DNA from: Enterococcus sp. DIV0212c
GTDB lineage: Bacteria; Bacillota; Bacilli; Lactobacillales; Enterococcaceae
Direction: 5' to 3'
DNA length: 46,529 bases
Assembly (NCBI RefSeq): GCF_017377505.1
Contig: NZ_JAFREN010000021.1
Location: 1-46,529 of the forward strand
This document shows positions 26,711 to 36,304 of the stretch, one piece after another; position 1 is the stretch's first letter, and the number at the start of each line of letters is the position of its first letter. Made by a program: the position numbers and the translations under genes. The notes under the pieces were generated by a model. It saw only the letters and a list, made by a program, of their open reading frames with translations. It was not told the origin of the DNA and made no database searches.

Positions 26711-27568
26711 TTAAGCTTCGGGAGATTCCGTTGCATAATAGCTATGGTCTTCTAAATTCAATGCATTTAAAATCATTGAAGCTGTTTCTTCGATAGACAA
26801 GGAAGCAACATTGATAACGACACAGCCCAATTTTTCATACAAATCATTAGCAAATGTTAACTCTTTTCTGATTTTTTCAATATCTGAATAAGAAGTATCG
26901 GCAGGTAGACCGTAAGTTCTCATACGTTCTTTTCGGATACCATTTAATATATCTGGATCATTTGTTAATCCAACAATTTTTTTAGGATTTGTTTCCCACA
27001 GTTGTTTGGGTAAGTGTGCTTCCGGAATCAATGGTAGATTGGCCACTTTTAAATTTTTATTTGCTAAAAATAAGCTAAGTGGTGTTTTTGATGTTCTAGA
27101 AACGCCCAGTAACAGAACGTCAGCTTCTAAGAATCCCCTAGGATCTTTACCGTCGTCATATTTTACAGCGAACTCCATTGCTTCGATGCGTTTAAAGTAA
27201 TTTTCGTTCAAATGATGTAATGCGCCGGCTTCTCTGGTTGGCGCTATTCCAGTTAATCGCTCGATTTCAGCTACAGGAGGTGTTAGAATGTCGAAATGAT
27301 ATAAATCATGCTCTTCAAAAAATTCATTAGCGATTTTTACCAAACGATCATTGACAATCGTGTGCAGTACCATGGCGTTTTCACGTTTCGCATCTTCAAG
27401 AGCTTTTCTCAATTTATCTTCTTCTTTAGCAAATGTCCGTCTAAATAGAGAAAAATCAACAGTTGGATATTGGGCCATGCAAGCCGCTGCTAATTTTGAA
27501 GCTGTTTCTCCTGCTGAATCGGAAATAACAAAAATAGTCACGCATTTTTTTGGTTCATTAGTAGTCAT
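26711..27568 (-). CDS. ppsR: PEP synthase/PPDK regulatory kinase-phosphorylase (DUF299, YqfL-like)
   Basis: 285-residue cytoplasmic bifunctional regulator. Members phosphorylate a Thr of pyruvate phosphate dikinase or PEP synthase using ADP and remove it by phosphorolysis. N-terminal FVISDSAGETASKL and the P-loop GVSRTSKTPLSLFLAN are diagnostic. The target enzyme is not in this window, so whether it is PPDK or another protein is open. GAGAGG lies 9 bases before the ATG. It is divergent from zur, the same neighbours as in Bacillus-type genomes, and a Zur-like box lies between them. Confidence 0.93.
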   Translation of the reverse strand: MTTNEPKKCVTIFVISDSAGETASKLAAACMAQYPTVDFSLFRRTFAKEEDKLRKALEDAKRENAMVLHTIVNDRLVKIANEFFEEHDLYHFDILTPPVAEIERLTGIAPTREAGALHHLNENYFKRIEAMEFAVKYDDGKDPRGFLEADVLLLGVSRTSKTPLSLFLANKNLKVANLPLIPEAHLPKQLWETNPKKIVGLTNDPDILNGIRKERMRTYGLPADTSYSDIEKIRKELTFANDLYEKLGCVVINVASLSIEETASMILNALNLEDHSYYATESPEA

Positions 27569-27629
27569 AATTGGATTCCTCTCTTGCTTTTTTGGTAGTT
27601 TTATTATAACATACCTTCATGAATCTTAT

Positions 27630-27644
27630 TCGTAATCATTCTGA
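27630..27644. promoter_or_regulatory. Candidate Zur box between ppsR and zur
   Basis: TCGTAATCATTCTGA matches the Firmicutes Zur 7-1-7 consensus TCGTAATnATTACGA exactly in the first arm and at five of seven positions in the second. It lies 23 bases before the zur start and just upstream of the ppsR extended -10 (TGTTATAAT on the minus strand). Confidence 0.5.
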
Positions 27645-27666
27645 TTTAACAAATGGAGGCAATGAA

Positions 27667-28095
27667 ATGGTACAATCTAATTCAAAAGTTGAACAGTCAT
27701 TAGCAGTGATGAAAGAACATGGATTGAAATATACAAAAAAAAGAGAAGCAATGATCACCTATCTGATTCGCAGAAATCGTTATATTTCAGCAAGAGAAGT
27801 GTACGAATTTATGAATCAAGAATACAAAGGTGTTAGTTATGATACTATCTATCGAAATTTACATGATTTTGCAGATTTAGAATTGCTTGAGACAACTGAT
27901 TTGAATGGAGAAAAGAAATTTCGTTTCCGTTGTTGTCAGGAAGTAGGACATCATCATCATTTTATCTGTACAGTTTGTGGCAAGACAAAAGAAATTCACA
28001 TGTGCCCGATGGATTTTTTTAAAGAACAATTAAGTGGCTGTGAAATTGAAGGTCATCGATTTGAGATTTTAGGTCGATGTGAGGAGTGTAAATGA
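27667..28095 (+). CDS. zur: Fur-family regulator, Zur type
   Basis: 142-residue metalloregulator that represses zinc uptake genes when zinc is plentiful. Winged helix at residues about 10-85 (ISAREVYEFMN, SYDTIYRNLHDFADLELLE); the His-rich GHHHHFICTVCGKTKEIHMCP and the C-terminal CEEC supply the structural Cys4 zinc site and the sensory site. The family cannot be read with full certainty as Zur rather than Fur or PerR, but gene position beside ppsR and rpsU matches known enterococcal Zur, and a Zur-like box precedes it. Start set at 27667, 7 bases after GGAGG. Confidence 0.85.
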   Translation: MVQSNSKVEQSLAVMKEHGLKYTKKREAMITYLIRRNRYISAREVYEFMNQEYKGVSYDTIYRNLHDFADLELLETTDLNGEKKFRFRCCQEVGHHHHFICTVCGKTKEIHMCPMDFFKEQLSGCEIEGHRFEILGRCEECK

Positions 28096-28187
28096 TCGTT
28101 TTTTTCAGAAAATACTGTGAATATTGCATATGTGTGTAAAACTTTACTCATTTTGGTACTTTTTTATACATTTTTTCACTACAAAGG

Positions 28188-28216
28188 TTGACGTTAAAAT
28201 AACCATTCGATATAAT
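28188..28216 (+). promoter_or_regulatory. Promoter of rpsU
   Basis: TTGACG and TATAAT with a 17-base spacer, a near-consensus promoter as expected for a ribosomal gene; leader about 80 bases. Confidence 0.8.
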
Positions 28217-28302
28217 GTAACAAGAACGGTATTTTATTTATGTTTAATAATTCATAAATATAAAAAACGGTTACTTTTTAAGCTCGGAGGGAGGGAATTA
28301 AC

Positions 28303-28479
28303 ATGTCAAAAACTGTCGTTCGTAAAAACGAATCTCTTGACGATGCTCTTCGTCGCTTCAAACGTTCCGTTTCAAAAGCGGGTACTTTACAAGAATCTCG
28401 TAAACGTGAATTCTACGAAAAACCAAGTGTAAAGCGTAAGAAAAAATCTGAAGCAGCTAGAAAACGTAAAAAATTCTAG
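28303..28479 (+). CDS. rpsU: 30S ribosomal protein S21
   Basis: 58-residue very basic protein of the small subunit needed for translation initiation. It opens with [19 protein letters not shown] and ends in a Lys/Arg-rich tail ([10 protein letters not shown]), as in all bS21. GGAGGGAGG precedes the ATG. yqeY follows 25 bases later and shares the transcript, the standard Firmicutes order. Confidence 0.97.
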   Translation: MSKTVVRKNESLDDALRRFKRSVSKAGTLQESRKREFYEKPSVKRKKKSEAARKRKKF

Positions 28480-28504
28480 TTTTTGATGAATTGGAGCTGG
28501 TTGT

Positions 28505-28954
28505 ATGTCATTACTAACAACATTGAATGACGATATTAAAACAGCAATGAAGTCTAAGGATAAAGATACTTTATCTGTACTTCGCATGTTGAAAGCAGCC
28601 ATTCAAAATGAGCAGATTAAAGCTGGCCGTGATTTGGACGGAGAAGAAGAGTTAACAGTTTTGTCTCGTGAGATGAAACAACGCAGAGACTCTTTATCAG
28701 AGTTTGAAAAAGCGGGACGTGACGATCTTGCTGACAAAGTAAAAATCGAAATCACAATTGTTGAAAAATATATGCCAAAACAACTTTCAGAAGAAGAAAT
28801 TCGTCAGATTGTTCAGACGGCAATTGATCAGACCGGAGCAACTTCGCCAAAAGAATTTGGTAAAGTCATGGGTGCTGTGATGCCTAATGTAAAAGGCAAA
28901 GCAGACGGCAATCAGGTCAATGCAATTGTAAAAGAGCTATTACAAGAGAAATAA
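28505..28954 (+). CDS. yqeY: GatB/YqeY domain protein
   Basis: 149-residue helical protein of the YqeY family, related to the tRNA-interacting tail of GatB. Typical segments are DIKTAMKSKDKDTLSVLRML at the start, YMPKQLSEEEI in the middle and MGAVMPNVKGKADGNQVN near the end. It probably binds tRNA, but its cellular role is not settled. GGAG precedes the ATG; linked to rpsU. Confidence 0.94.
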   Translation: MSLLTTLNDDIKTAMKSKDKDTLSVLRMLKAAIQNEQIKAGRDLDGEEELTVLSREMKQRRDSLSEFEKAGRDDLADKVKIEITIVEKYMPKQLSEEEIRQIVQTAIDQTGATSPKEFGKVMGAVMPNVKGKADGNQVNAIVKELLQEK

Positions 28955-29003
28955 AAATGTCAGCGGATATCATTCTGCTGAAACTAAAAAGGTAAGACTT
29001 TTT

Positions 29004-29033
29004 ATAGAGTGGGAAATCCACTCTATTTTTTTG
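29004..29033 (+). terminator. Terminator of the rpsU-yqeY operon
   Basis: Perfect 9-bp stem ATAGAGTGG/CCACTCTAT with a 5-base loop and a run of seven T. Confidence 0.93.
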
Positions 29034-29315
29034 TCTTTTTTTAGAAAAAATACAAATGCAATACTATTCATCTATTCTCCAAACTAAGTTACTCAATTTT
29101 TAAGATCTTATTCTATCAAGAAAGTTAACATATCATAAATTTCTCCGAGGTTTAATTGAGAAAACTAATCTATGCCTTTTTAAATGATTATTATTTGTTT
29201 TATATTTATTTGTTTTTCCAAAGTGTAAGATCGTTATTTTGATGTTTTATCTATTTTCAGAGTCTTTGTGAGGTGGGTGTTGATGCTTGGTGCAAATAAA
29301 TAATAAAAAAAAGTA
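29034..29315. other. AT-rich intergenic stretch before the surface protein gene
   Basis: About 280 very AT-rich bases between the yqeY terminator and the next promoter. No ORF with a ribosome binding site, RNA gene or strong hairpin was seen. It may be the left junction of an accessory insertion. Confidence 0.6.
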
Positions 29316-29344
29316 TTAAGAAAAACAAATAAATATGTTATGAT
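29316..29344 (+). promoter_or_regulatory. Promoter of the WxL-like surface protein gene
   Basis: TTAAGA and TATGAT with a 17-base spacer and a TG just before the -10. Confidence 0.6.
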
Positions 29345-29397
29345 AGTTGTGCTGAAAAGTAATGATGATTAAAAAGTTAGAAAACGAGGAAAAAACA

Positions 29398-31923
29398 ATG
29401 GAGAAAAAAAGATGGTTGATGAAGATTTTGTGGTTTGGTAGCCTTTTTTTGGTGCTTGGTTTATTTTTTGTGTTTGTAAAGACGAATTTAATAGCTAAAA
29501 CAGAAACTGATACCCAAATCATGATTAAATCTAGAAAAGAAACGGTAGCAAACTTAAAAGTTGAGAATAATGAACTTAAAAGTGAAAATTTATTAAATAT
29601 TGCAAGCAAGAATACTGATAATGCAGAGCAAAAAAGATTATTAAGAAAAGAAATTGTAGTGGACTTAACTATTACAAACGAAAATGGTAAGCCATTGGCT
29701 GATGTAGGATTCAGATTGCAGAGAAAAAGAACTGATGGCACCTGGACTACCTTTAATGATGAAGATGTTTTTCAAACAAATTCAGAGGGGAAAATTGAGT
29801 TGTCTGAAACTTTAGTGAAATTAATGAAAAAAAGGGGAGGAAGTGCCGATAATTTGGCCTTTCGTTTTCGTAAAGTGTCTGTTCCTACGGGATATGTTCA
29901 ACCACCAGATTACAGTGGAACAGATAATGAAACGACAGCAGGTAACGGTGAGTCTTTAATTAATCAGATTTCAGATACAATGTATATTACAGATAAAACA
30001 ACATTGGATTATAATGTGAGAATGTTTAATAACAAGTCTGGTGATGAAAATATAATTAATAATCCTGATTTTTATCGTGAGGATAGCATGATCTTTATTC
30101 CTGGATGGACCATGTTTATTGGTCCATCAGGATTTCCCATGGGAGTAAATCCATTGAGTTTGGTTCCTATAACTTCGGGATCTTCCATAAATTTCAAATC
30201 TTTATATTATAGTCAAGACAATAAAATTAACGAATGGGCATATAAAGAGGATGTAGTAAGTGGAGTGTATACTGTAAATGATAGTTCTCAAATTAGTCTT
30301 GGTAGTTTATCTATAAATAAGTACGATCCGCTCAATAAAAGTATCCGCGTTGATTATAATACAAAAAAAGCAGTACTGAAAGAGGATGCGATAGTTGTAT
30401 TTGGACAAAGTATTTCTGTAAAGCCTAATACATCGTATAGATTTGGTATGACTTACAAACTGCCAGGTAAAGGAGCTGGTGGAGAAGAGATTCAGGCTCG
30501 TTTTTTTAATGGTAGAAAACTATCTGGAGCAGAAGGGACAACTCAAATTGCCACATCAGATAATGCTAATTGGAAAGATATTTATACTGTATATAAGACA
30601 TTACCAGATAGTGATATGTTGACTGTAAGTTTAAGGATGAAACTGCCAAAAATGTCTGAAGGTTGGGCGTCTATCAAAGGAACTTGGATTGAAGAAGGTG
30701 CAGGTGTTGATGGTGGTGGATCTGGTGAATCGCAACCTGTGACTATTGAATATTATAAAGACCAGGTCAAAGATGAAACTGTTGTAATTCCTGCTAACGG
30801 TTTAGGGCGTTCTTGGACTGCCCCAACAAAAAACTATTCAGATGGTTTCGAATTTGAGTACGCTACTTTAGACGGGAAACGAATTTCGGAAACGCCAGTT
30901 GCAGGTTTTTTTAAGTCTTCCGCACAGACTGTTAAATGTTATTATAGAAAGCCAAAATATCGATTGGTCGCAAATGATGTTAACTGGGAGGCGCAACCAG
31001 TTGGAGCACTTGCCCCTAATGCTAACTTGTTTGATAGACAAGTCTTTGTATACGATGAAGAGACTAAACTGGAAGCTATTGACTCAAACTGGTTTGACGC
31101 TATTCCTGAAAATTATGATAGTAGTACAGTAGGATTAAAATCCATTAATATGAAAATTCAGTCAAAAGAAGTGCTTAACAACAAATACCCAGGTTTAAGA
31201 GATAATGACTCTACTTATGCGAAAGTGAATACATCATTTTATTCTGTGTTAAATGCAACTGCTGTAGATCAAGTCTATTATGTTGGTGATAATCAGCCAA
31301 TAGCCTCTGAGTTGAAGGCATGGGTTGAAAAGGTACAAATTGATGGAAAAGGCATAGGTAATGATTACGTTGTGGAATTGCTTGATAAATGGGATAGCAC
31401 AAAAGTCGCTGATAAGATATATCAAGTTAAAGTGAGTGGTGAGAATCTATCAGAAACAATTGCTGTGAAGGTTACTTATATACCTAGTGGGGATTTGTCG
31501 ATGTCTGTCCCAGCGGCATTAGAATTTGAAGATGTACAAATAAAATCACAGGAGAAGCAAGTAGTACCAAGAAAAAATCATGAATGGGCTGTGAAAGTAG
31601 AAGATCAACGAAATAATGTTGTTCGAACGAATTGGGAACTTTCACTTCGTATCAAAGATGATTTTTCTACAGAGATAGATGGTAAGAAACAATTACTAAA
31701 AGATATTTTAATTTTTAAAGAAACGCCTTCGAGTAAAGAAGTATTTCTAAATGGAGAAAATTACCCAATCTTAAAGAGCTCTCCCAATTTGCCAAATGAA
31801 ACATTGAAGAGCTGGTCAAATGATGCGGGTTTGTTATTAGAAGTAAATCAACTAAAATCAATCATGGCTAGAAACGGGGAGTTTCAAGCCGTGTTGGAAT
31901 TTACATTGCAAGATGCACCTTAG
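29398..31923 (+). CDS. Large surface protein with WxL-like C-terminal domain
   Basis: 841 residues. A positively charged start (MEKKRW) and one hydrophobic segment (about 8-27) form a signal peptide or anchor with no clear cleavage site. Residues about 80-175 resemble a Cna-B/SpaA-like fold (ITNENGKPLADVGFRLQ, ending in VPTGYVQP). Residues about 448-515 look MucBP-like (VTIEYYKDQVKDETV), followed by Ig-like repeats. The last 140 residues follow the WxL pattern (LSMSVPAALEFEDV, NWELSL, final FTLQDAP), but the second W of the domain is replaced by F. No LPxTG motif. Probably binds peptidoglycan by the WxL domain; partner unknown. Start set at 29398, 8 bases after GAGGA. It sits alone between housekeeping genes. 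Confidence 0.75.
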   Translation: MEKKRWLMKILWFGSLFLVLGLFFVFVKTNLIAKTETDTQIMIKSRKETVANLKVENNELKSENLLNIASKNTDNAEQKRLLRKEIVVDLTITNENGKPLADVGFRLQRKRTDGTWTTFNDEDVFQTNSEGKIELSETLVKLMKKRGGSADNLAFRFRKVSVPTGYVQPPDYSGTDNETTAGNGESLINQISDTMYITDKTTLDYNVRMFNNKSGDENIINNPDFYREDSMIFIPGWTMFIGPSGFPMGVNPLSLVPITSGSSINFKSLYYSQDNKINEWAYKEDVVSGVYTVNDSSQISLGSLSINKYDPLNKSIRVDYNTKKAVLKEDAIVVFGQSISVKPNTSYRFGMTYKLPGKGAGGEEIQARFFNGRKLSGAEGTTQIATSDNANWKDIYTVYKTLPDSDMLTVSLRMKLPKMSEGWASIKGTWIEEGAGVDGGGSGESQPVTIEYYKDQVKDETVVIPANGLGRSWTAPTKNYSDGFEFEYATLDGKRISETPVAGFFKSSAQTVKCYYRKPKYRLVANDVNWEAQPVGALAPNANLFDRQVFVYDEETKLEAIDSNWFDAIPENYDSSTVGLKSINMKIQSKEVLNNKYPGLRDNDSTYAKVNTSFYSVLNATAVDQVYYVGDNQPIASELKAWVEKVQIDGKGIGNDYVVELLDKWDSTKVADKIYQVKVSGENLSETIAVKVTYIPSGDLSMSVPAALEFEDVQIKSQEKQVVPRKNHEWAVKVEDQRNNVVRTNWELSLRIKDDFSTEIDGKKQLLKDILIFKETPSSKEVFLNGENYPILKSSPNLPNETLKSWSNDAGLLLEVNQLKSIMARNGEFQAVLEFTLQDAP

Positions 31924-32231
31924 TTGTGAAGCTGTCCACTTTTAATGGTTTAGCCCTTAGAATTTGACGTGATCGAAGCGGAGGTCTTTAACTCTAACTT
32001 TTCCTTGCGTAGAAGTTAATGATATTGAAATGAAGTGTAGTAGTTGCAGCTGCTACAGCTTTTTATTCACATTCCAAGTGAGTGAGACATGACTCTAAGA
32101 GTTATGTCTCACTCACTTTTTTTATTGAAATAAATCGTGACGATAAATAGGGATTCCAACCTACTTCTTTTTTCTATATAAATAATATGGTATGATTATA
32201 AGGAATGAAAAATAAAGGAGATGGGTATTTT
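31924..32231. other. Intergenic region between surface protein gene and phoH
   Basis: About 308 bases. It contains no recognisable ORF. A strong hairpin (32077-32118) and an extended -10 (TGGTATGAT, 32188-32196) for phoH are present. Transcription from that -10 would start near 32203. Confidence 0.6.
32077..32125 (+). terminator. Terminator after the surface protein gene
   Basis: 19-bp stem (32077-32095 with 32099-32117) around TAA, followed by seven T. The core ATGACTC-nnn-GAGTTATGTC recurs at 2189-2223 on the minus strand. Confidence 0.9.
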
Positions 32232-33200
32232 TTGACAGGAAATCAGTCAATATCGCTGGAATTAAAGCTAAATGATTCTGACGATGTGAGTATGCTTTTA
32301 GGAACCCATGATAAACATATAAAATATTTAGAAGAAAATACTGCGGTGACAATCAATACACGTGGAGAGACGATCCAATTGATCGGTGAAGAAGCCCAAG
32401 TTGAATTGGTTGCATCAGTCTTGCGCACGTTACAAGTATTGATCCAGCGTGGTATCAAAGTTAGTACGCCGGATGTTGTGTCAGCTTTGAAAATGGCGAA
32501 AAGTGGCGATTTGGCGACTTTTGTCGCAATGTATGAAGAAGAAATCCTAAAAGATCATCACGGAAGAGCTATTCGTATCAAAAATGTTGGTCAAAAAAGA
32601 TACATCGATGCAGTCAGAAAACATGACATTATTTTTGGAATTGGTCCAGCGGGTACAGGTAAAACCTTTTTAGCTGTCGTTATGGCGATTGCTGCGTTAA
32701 AAAAAGGTGAAGTTCAAAAAATCATTTTGACTCGCCCAGCAGTTGAAGCTGGGGAAAGCCTAGGCTTTTTGCCAGGCGATTTGAAAGAGAAAGTCGATCC
32801 ATATCTTCGTCCGGTTTATGACGCCTTGTATCAGGTTTTTGGCATGGATCATACGAACCGCTTAATGGAACGCGGTGTCATTGAGATCGCTCCGTTGGCG
32901 TATATGCGGGGGCGTACGTTGGATGATGCATTCGTCATTTTAGATGAAGCACAAAATACAACGGTTGCGCAAATGAAGATGTTTTTAACTAGATTAGGAT
33001 TTAACTCAAGAATGATTGTTAATGGGGATACAAGTCAAGTTGATTTACCAAAAGGAGTTGCTAGTGGGTTGATTCACGCAGAAAGAACGCTGCAATCAAT
33101 CGATAAAATTTCTTTTGTTCACTTTGACGCTGGTGATGTTGTTAGACATCCTGTAGTTGCTCAAATCATTCGAGCCTATGAAAAAGAAAATCAAAAATAG
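32232..33200 (+). CDS. phoH: PhoH-like ATPase
   Basis: 322-residue cytoplasmic NTPase with Walker A GPAGTGKTF, Walker B FVILDEAQN and the TRPAVEAGESLGFLPGDL segment that defines PhoH-like proteins; an N-terminal KH-like region precedes the ATPase. It likely acts in RNA metabolism; the constant neighbours pgpH, ybeY and era fit that. Start probably TTG at 32232: AAAGGAGATGGG is correctly spaced before it, whereas the in-frame ATG at 32205 has AGGA directly abutting and lies only 2-3 bases from the predicted mRNA start. First gene of the phoH-pgpH-ybeY-dgkA-era run. Confidence 0.94.
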   Translation: MTGNQSISLELKLNDSDDVSMLLGTHDKHIKYLEENTAVTINTRGETIQLIGEEAQVELVASVLRTLQVLIQRGIKVSTPDVVSALKMAKSGDLATFVAMYEEEILKDHHGRAIRIKNVGQKRYIDAVRKHDIIFGIGPAGTGKTFLAVVMAIAALKKGEVQKIILTRPAVEAGESLGFLPGDLKEKVDPYLRPVYDALYQVFGMDHTNRLMERGVIEIAPLAYMRGRTLDDAFVILDEAQNTTVAQMKMFLTRLGFNSRMIVNGDTSQVDLPKGVASGLIHAERTLQSIDKISFVHFDAGDVVRHPVVAQIIRAYEKENQK

Positions 33201-33232
33201 TTTTAAACTTGCGGAAAGGAGTGAAAATTCCG

Positions 33233-35431
33233 TTGAAATACTCATTACTAAAATTACGTGATAAATTGGGAAAAGCTTATATACCAATGCTTTTAATCGT
33301 TTTTTCAAGTTTTCTATTTATCATTATGTTCGGCAGTGTCCACCAGAAAAAAGTAGAGATAAAAGAAGGACAACTTGCTGAAAATACTATTCGAGCAAAT
33401 AAAAACGTTGAGAATACGTATGAAACTGCGCAGAAAAGAAAATTAGCCGCTGAAGCTGTCACTCCAGAGTATATCTATCAAGAAGATACAGCAGATGTTC
33501 AGCATAAACGAATTGAAAAATTATTCAAGCTGATCATTACAGCGAATGAAAAAACGGATAAAGAGTACCAAGATAAAAAAGCAAAAGCAAAAAAAGACGA
33601 AACGATTCCCAAACCGACGATAGAAGAAAGAGTTGCGAGCTTAAAGGCTCAATTTGAATCTTTAGATCAAGACGAGGTTGCTTTTTATCAAAAGTTTCCG
33701 AATGTATTTTATCAAAACATATTTTCATTAGATGAGGATCAGATTCAGCAAGTAAAAACTGAAAGCTTAAAAATCGTTGATGAAAAAATGAAAGATCATG
33801 TTCGTGAAGCTGATTTGGATAATGTTCGCCAAAACGCGATCGAAAGAATCCAATTTCTTGATGTGTCGAGTACGATGCAACAAGAAATACGTTATATCGT
33901 AAATCAAGGAATTGTAGCGAATGATTTTGCGAACGATAAGAAAACGAAAGAATTACGCCAGAATGCGATGGATGCAATTCCTCCAGCGATGATCTATCAA
34001 GGAGAAATCATTGTTCGTGAAGGCACTCAAATTGATAGTAAAGCGATGGAAAAGTTAGAACTTTTGGGTCTGACTAATCAGAGTACATCATTATTTCCGA
34101 TGGTTGCTTTAGCTTTGGCAATTGTGCTACAAGTGTTTGTTCTTTTATTCTTCACTAAGCAAGTAACAGAAGAGGGCAAACGCCGTCACTTTGTACTGTT
34201 TTATGTAGGTGCGATGTCCTTAAGTGTTGTGCTGATGAAATTTTTCCAAATTTTTCAAACTGAACAAATGATGTATATTTCATTGTTTTTCCCAGCAGCG
34301 TTTACACCGCTTGTCTTAAATTATTTTGTAAGTAGAAGAGCTGGAGTGTTAGCAGCCGTTTTTCAAGTGATATTCTCATTGTTTATATTTTATAATTCAA
34401 TCGGGACTAACTCGTTGACAATCATCATAGTAAGCTATATGTTTTCAGGTCTGCTTGCTACAGTGGTTAAGCGAACAAGAATTGGTGAACAAGGCTTGGT
34501 AGCTGTATTTTGGGTCATTATTTTCCCTGTATGTTTAGATTTTATTTTAATGATTTATCAAGGAATGAGTTTCGTTGATGGTAAATCATGGATGATGATG
34601 GTTTGTGCGCTGGCAGGAACGGTATTATCTTTCTTGGCTACAATGGGACTTCATCCATACATTGAATTACTAGTGACAGATGATAGTGTGATTATTTTGA
34701 ATGAGCTAAGCAATCCAAATCACCCACTACTGAAACAATTATTAGAAGAAGCGCCTGGAACATATCATCACAGCATGATGGTTGCAAGTTTAAGTGCTAA
34801 CGCAGTAGCTGAAATTGGCGGTCGATCTTTATTGACACGTGTTGCCTGTTATTATCATGATATCGGTAAAATCAAACATGCTAATTTTTTTGTTGAAAAC
34901 CTACCTGCGGGTGCAGAAAATCCGCATAACTTCTTATTACCAGAAGATAGTAAACAAATTATTTTTGGTCATGTTATTGACGGGGCTAAAATCTTAGAAG
35001 AGTATCATATGCCTGAGATGGTGATCGATATCTGTCGTCAGCATCATGGAACGACATTGATGAAGTTTTTCTATGTCAAAGCTAAAGAACGAAATTCAGA
35101 TATCTCCGAATCAGATTTTCGTTATCCAGGACCTAAACCTCAAACACGAGAAGCCGGAATCGTTAGTATTGCAGATACTTGTGAAGCAGCCGTTCGTGCG
35201 ATGGATCATCCAACTAATGACAAAATTCAAGAATTTGTTCATAATGTCATCCAAGATCGGATTTCTGATGGACAGTTGGATGACTGCGGTTTAACCATGA
35301 AAGAAATTCGAATGGTTGAAAAGTCACTAATCAATGGTTTATGCAGCACGTTCCATTCAAGGATCAAGTATCCAAAAATGAAATCAGAAGCTGAAAGAAT
35401 GAAAGATGAACAAGAAAAGAGAGATGACTAG
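33233..35431 (+). CDS. pgpH: Cyclic-di-AMP phosphodiesterase PgpH (7TM-HD)
   Basis: 732-residue membrane protein that degrades c-di-AMP, controlling potassium, osmotic and wall homeostasis. One N-terminal helix (about 15-35), a long external 7TMR-HDED domain (to about 275), a block of seven hydrophobic helices (about 285-470) and a C-terminal HD domain with [22 protein letters not shown] and the second His pair in [11 protein letters not shown] and CRQHHGTT. Start probably TTG at 33233, since AAAGGAG lies in its normal place only for that codon; TTG at 33209 precedes the site. It overlaps ybeY by one base. Confidence 0.95.
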   Translation: MKYSLLKLRDKLGKAYIPMLLIVFSSFLFIIMFGSVHQKKVEIKEGQLAENTIRANKNVENTYETAQKRKLAAEAVTPEYIYQEDTADVQHKRIEKLFKLIITANEKTDKEYQDKKAKAKKDETIPKPTIEERVASLKAQFESLDQDEVAFYQKFPNVFYQNIFSLDEDQIQQVKTESLKIVDEKMKDHVREADLDNVRQNAIERIQFLDVSSTMQQEIRYIVNQGIVANDFANDKKTKELRQNAMDAIPPAMIYQGEIIVREGTQIDSKAMEKLELLGLTNQSTSLFPMVALALAIVLQVFVLLFFTKQVTEEGKRRHFVLFYVGAMSLSVVLMKFFQIFQTEQMMYISLFFPAAFTPLVLNYFVSRRAGVLAAVFQVIFSLFIFYNSIGTNSLTIIIVSYMFSGLLATVVKRTRIGEQGLVAVFWVIIFPVCLDFILMIYQGMSFVDGKSWMMMVCALAGTVLSFLATMGLHPYIELLVTDDSVIILNELSNPNHPLLKQLLEEAPGTYHHSMMVASLSANAVAEIGGRSLLTRVACYYHDIGKIKHANFFVENLPAGAENPHNFLLPEDSKQIIFGHVIDGAKILEEYHMPEMVIDICRQHHGTTLMKFFYVKAKERNSDISESDFRYPGPKPQTREAGIVSIADTCEAAVRAMDHPTNDKIQEFVHNVIQDRISDGQLDDCGLTMKEIRMVEKSLINGLCSTFHSRIKYPKMKSEAERMKDEQEKRDD

Positions 35432-35907
35432 TGGATATAACTTTCATTGATGAAACGAATCGTTTATCAAAAGACAACTTAGAAGAAGTAGAAAATTTAC
35501 TGCAATTCGCAGCTGATTATCTGAAAATACCTGAAGACACTGAAATGTCTGTGTCCTTTATGGATAATTCAGGTATTCAAGTAATCAATAGAGATTACCG
35601 AGGAAAAGATGCGCCGACTGATGTCATTAGTTTTGCTTTAGAAGAAGAAGGGGAAGAAGAGATGCCGATCATCTTTGAAGATGAGGCAGAGATTTTCCCT
35701 AGAAACTTAGGCGATATTATGATATCAACTGAAAGAGCGTCAGAGCAAGCGGTAGAATACGGTCATTCTTTTGAACGTGAACTTGGCTTTTTGGCAGTAC
35801 ATGGCTTTTTACATTTAAATGGTTACGATCATATGGAGCCAGCTGATGAAAAAGAAATGTTTGGTTTACAGAAAGAGATTTTAGATGCCTATGGACTCAA
35901 AAGATAA
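35431..35907 (+). CDS. ybeY: Endoribonuclease YbeY (rRNA maturation)
   Basis: 158-residue zinc-dependent RNase for 16S rRNA 3'-end processing and ribosome quality control. The metal motif [11 protein letters not shown] carries all three His ligands, and [11 protein letters not shown] is conserved. GTG start overlapping the pgpH stop (TAGTG). The following gene starts inside its end. Confidence 0.96.
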   Translation: MDITFIDETNRLSKDNLEEVENLLQFAADYLKIPEDTEMSVSFMDNSGIQVINRDYRGKDAPTDVISFALEEEGEEEMPIIFEDEAEIFPRNLGDIMISTERASEQAVEYGHSFERELGFLAVHGFLHLNGYDHMEPADEKEMFGLQKEILDAYGLKR

Positions 35908-36292
35908 ACGGACACAGAAAAACAAACATTTTATAACATCGCTAGAATTTGCTCTTCAAGGAATACGTACTGTATTTAAAGAAGAGCGAAATATGCGGAC
36001 ACATGTTTTTATGGGGATTATAGCGATAATCATGGGCTTTGTTTTCCAGTTAGCTATCTCAGAATGGCTGTGGCTTTTATTAGTTATTTTTCTTGTATTA
36101 GTGGTAGAAATCATCAATACGGTTTTTGAAAATGTTGTGGATATGGTGACGGATTTTCATTTTCACCCCATCGGCAAAAAAATCAAAGACATGGCGGCAG
36201 GCGCAGTATTATTAACGACAGGATTTGCTGTGGTCGTTGGACTATTGTTGTTTGTCCCTAAAATTTGGCAAATATTAAAAGTTTTTTTATAG
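35885..36292 (+). CDS. dgkA: Undecaprenol/diacylglycerol kinase (DgkA family)
   Basis: 135-residue integral membrane kinase with three transmembrane helices. The family motif [18 protein letters not shown] carries the catalytic Glu, and the N-terminal amphipathic segment has [24 protein letters not shown] residues. Gram-positive members phosphorylate undecaprenol rather than diacylglycerol. It overlaps ybeY by 23 bases; a second in-frame ATG at 35891 is possible. Together with uppP at the other end of the window it supplies undecaprenyl phosphate. Confidence 0.93.
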   Translation: MPMDSKDKRTQKNKHFITSLEFALQGIRTVFKEERNMRTHVFMGIIAIIMGFVFQLAISEWLWLLLVIFLVLVVEIINTVFENVVDMVTDFHFHPIGKKIKDMAAGAVLLTTGFAVVVGLLLFVPKIWQILKVFL

Positions 36293-36304
36293 AGGAGAAA
36301 AATA

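Noticed and set aside
28124..28432. 102-codon plus-strand frame overlapping rpsU
   Set aside because: It covers the rpsU promoter and coding region in another frame; rpsU is unmistakable.
29316..29741. Minus-strand 141-codon open frame over the surface protein start
   Set aside because: Antisense to a gene with clear domain features, low-complexity hydrophobic translation, and no ribosome binding site.
32205..32231. ATG at 32205 as phoH start
   Set aside because: AGGA abuts the ATG and the predicted transcript starts 2-3 bases before it; the TTG at 32232 has a correctly spaced site. Kept as a less likely option.
33537..33977. Minus-strand 146-codon open frame inside pgpH
   Set aside because: Antisense shadow of a well-conserved gene; His/Ser/Phe-rich translation with no family resemblance.
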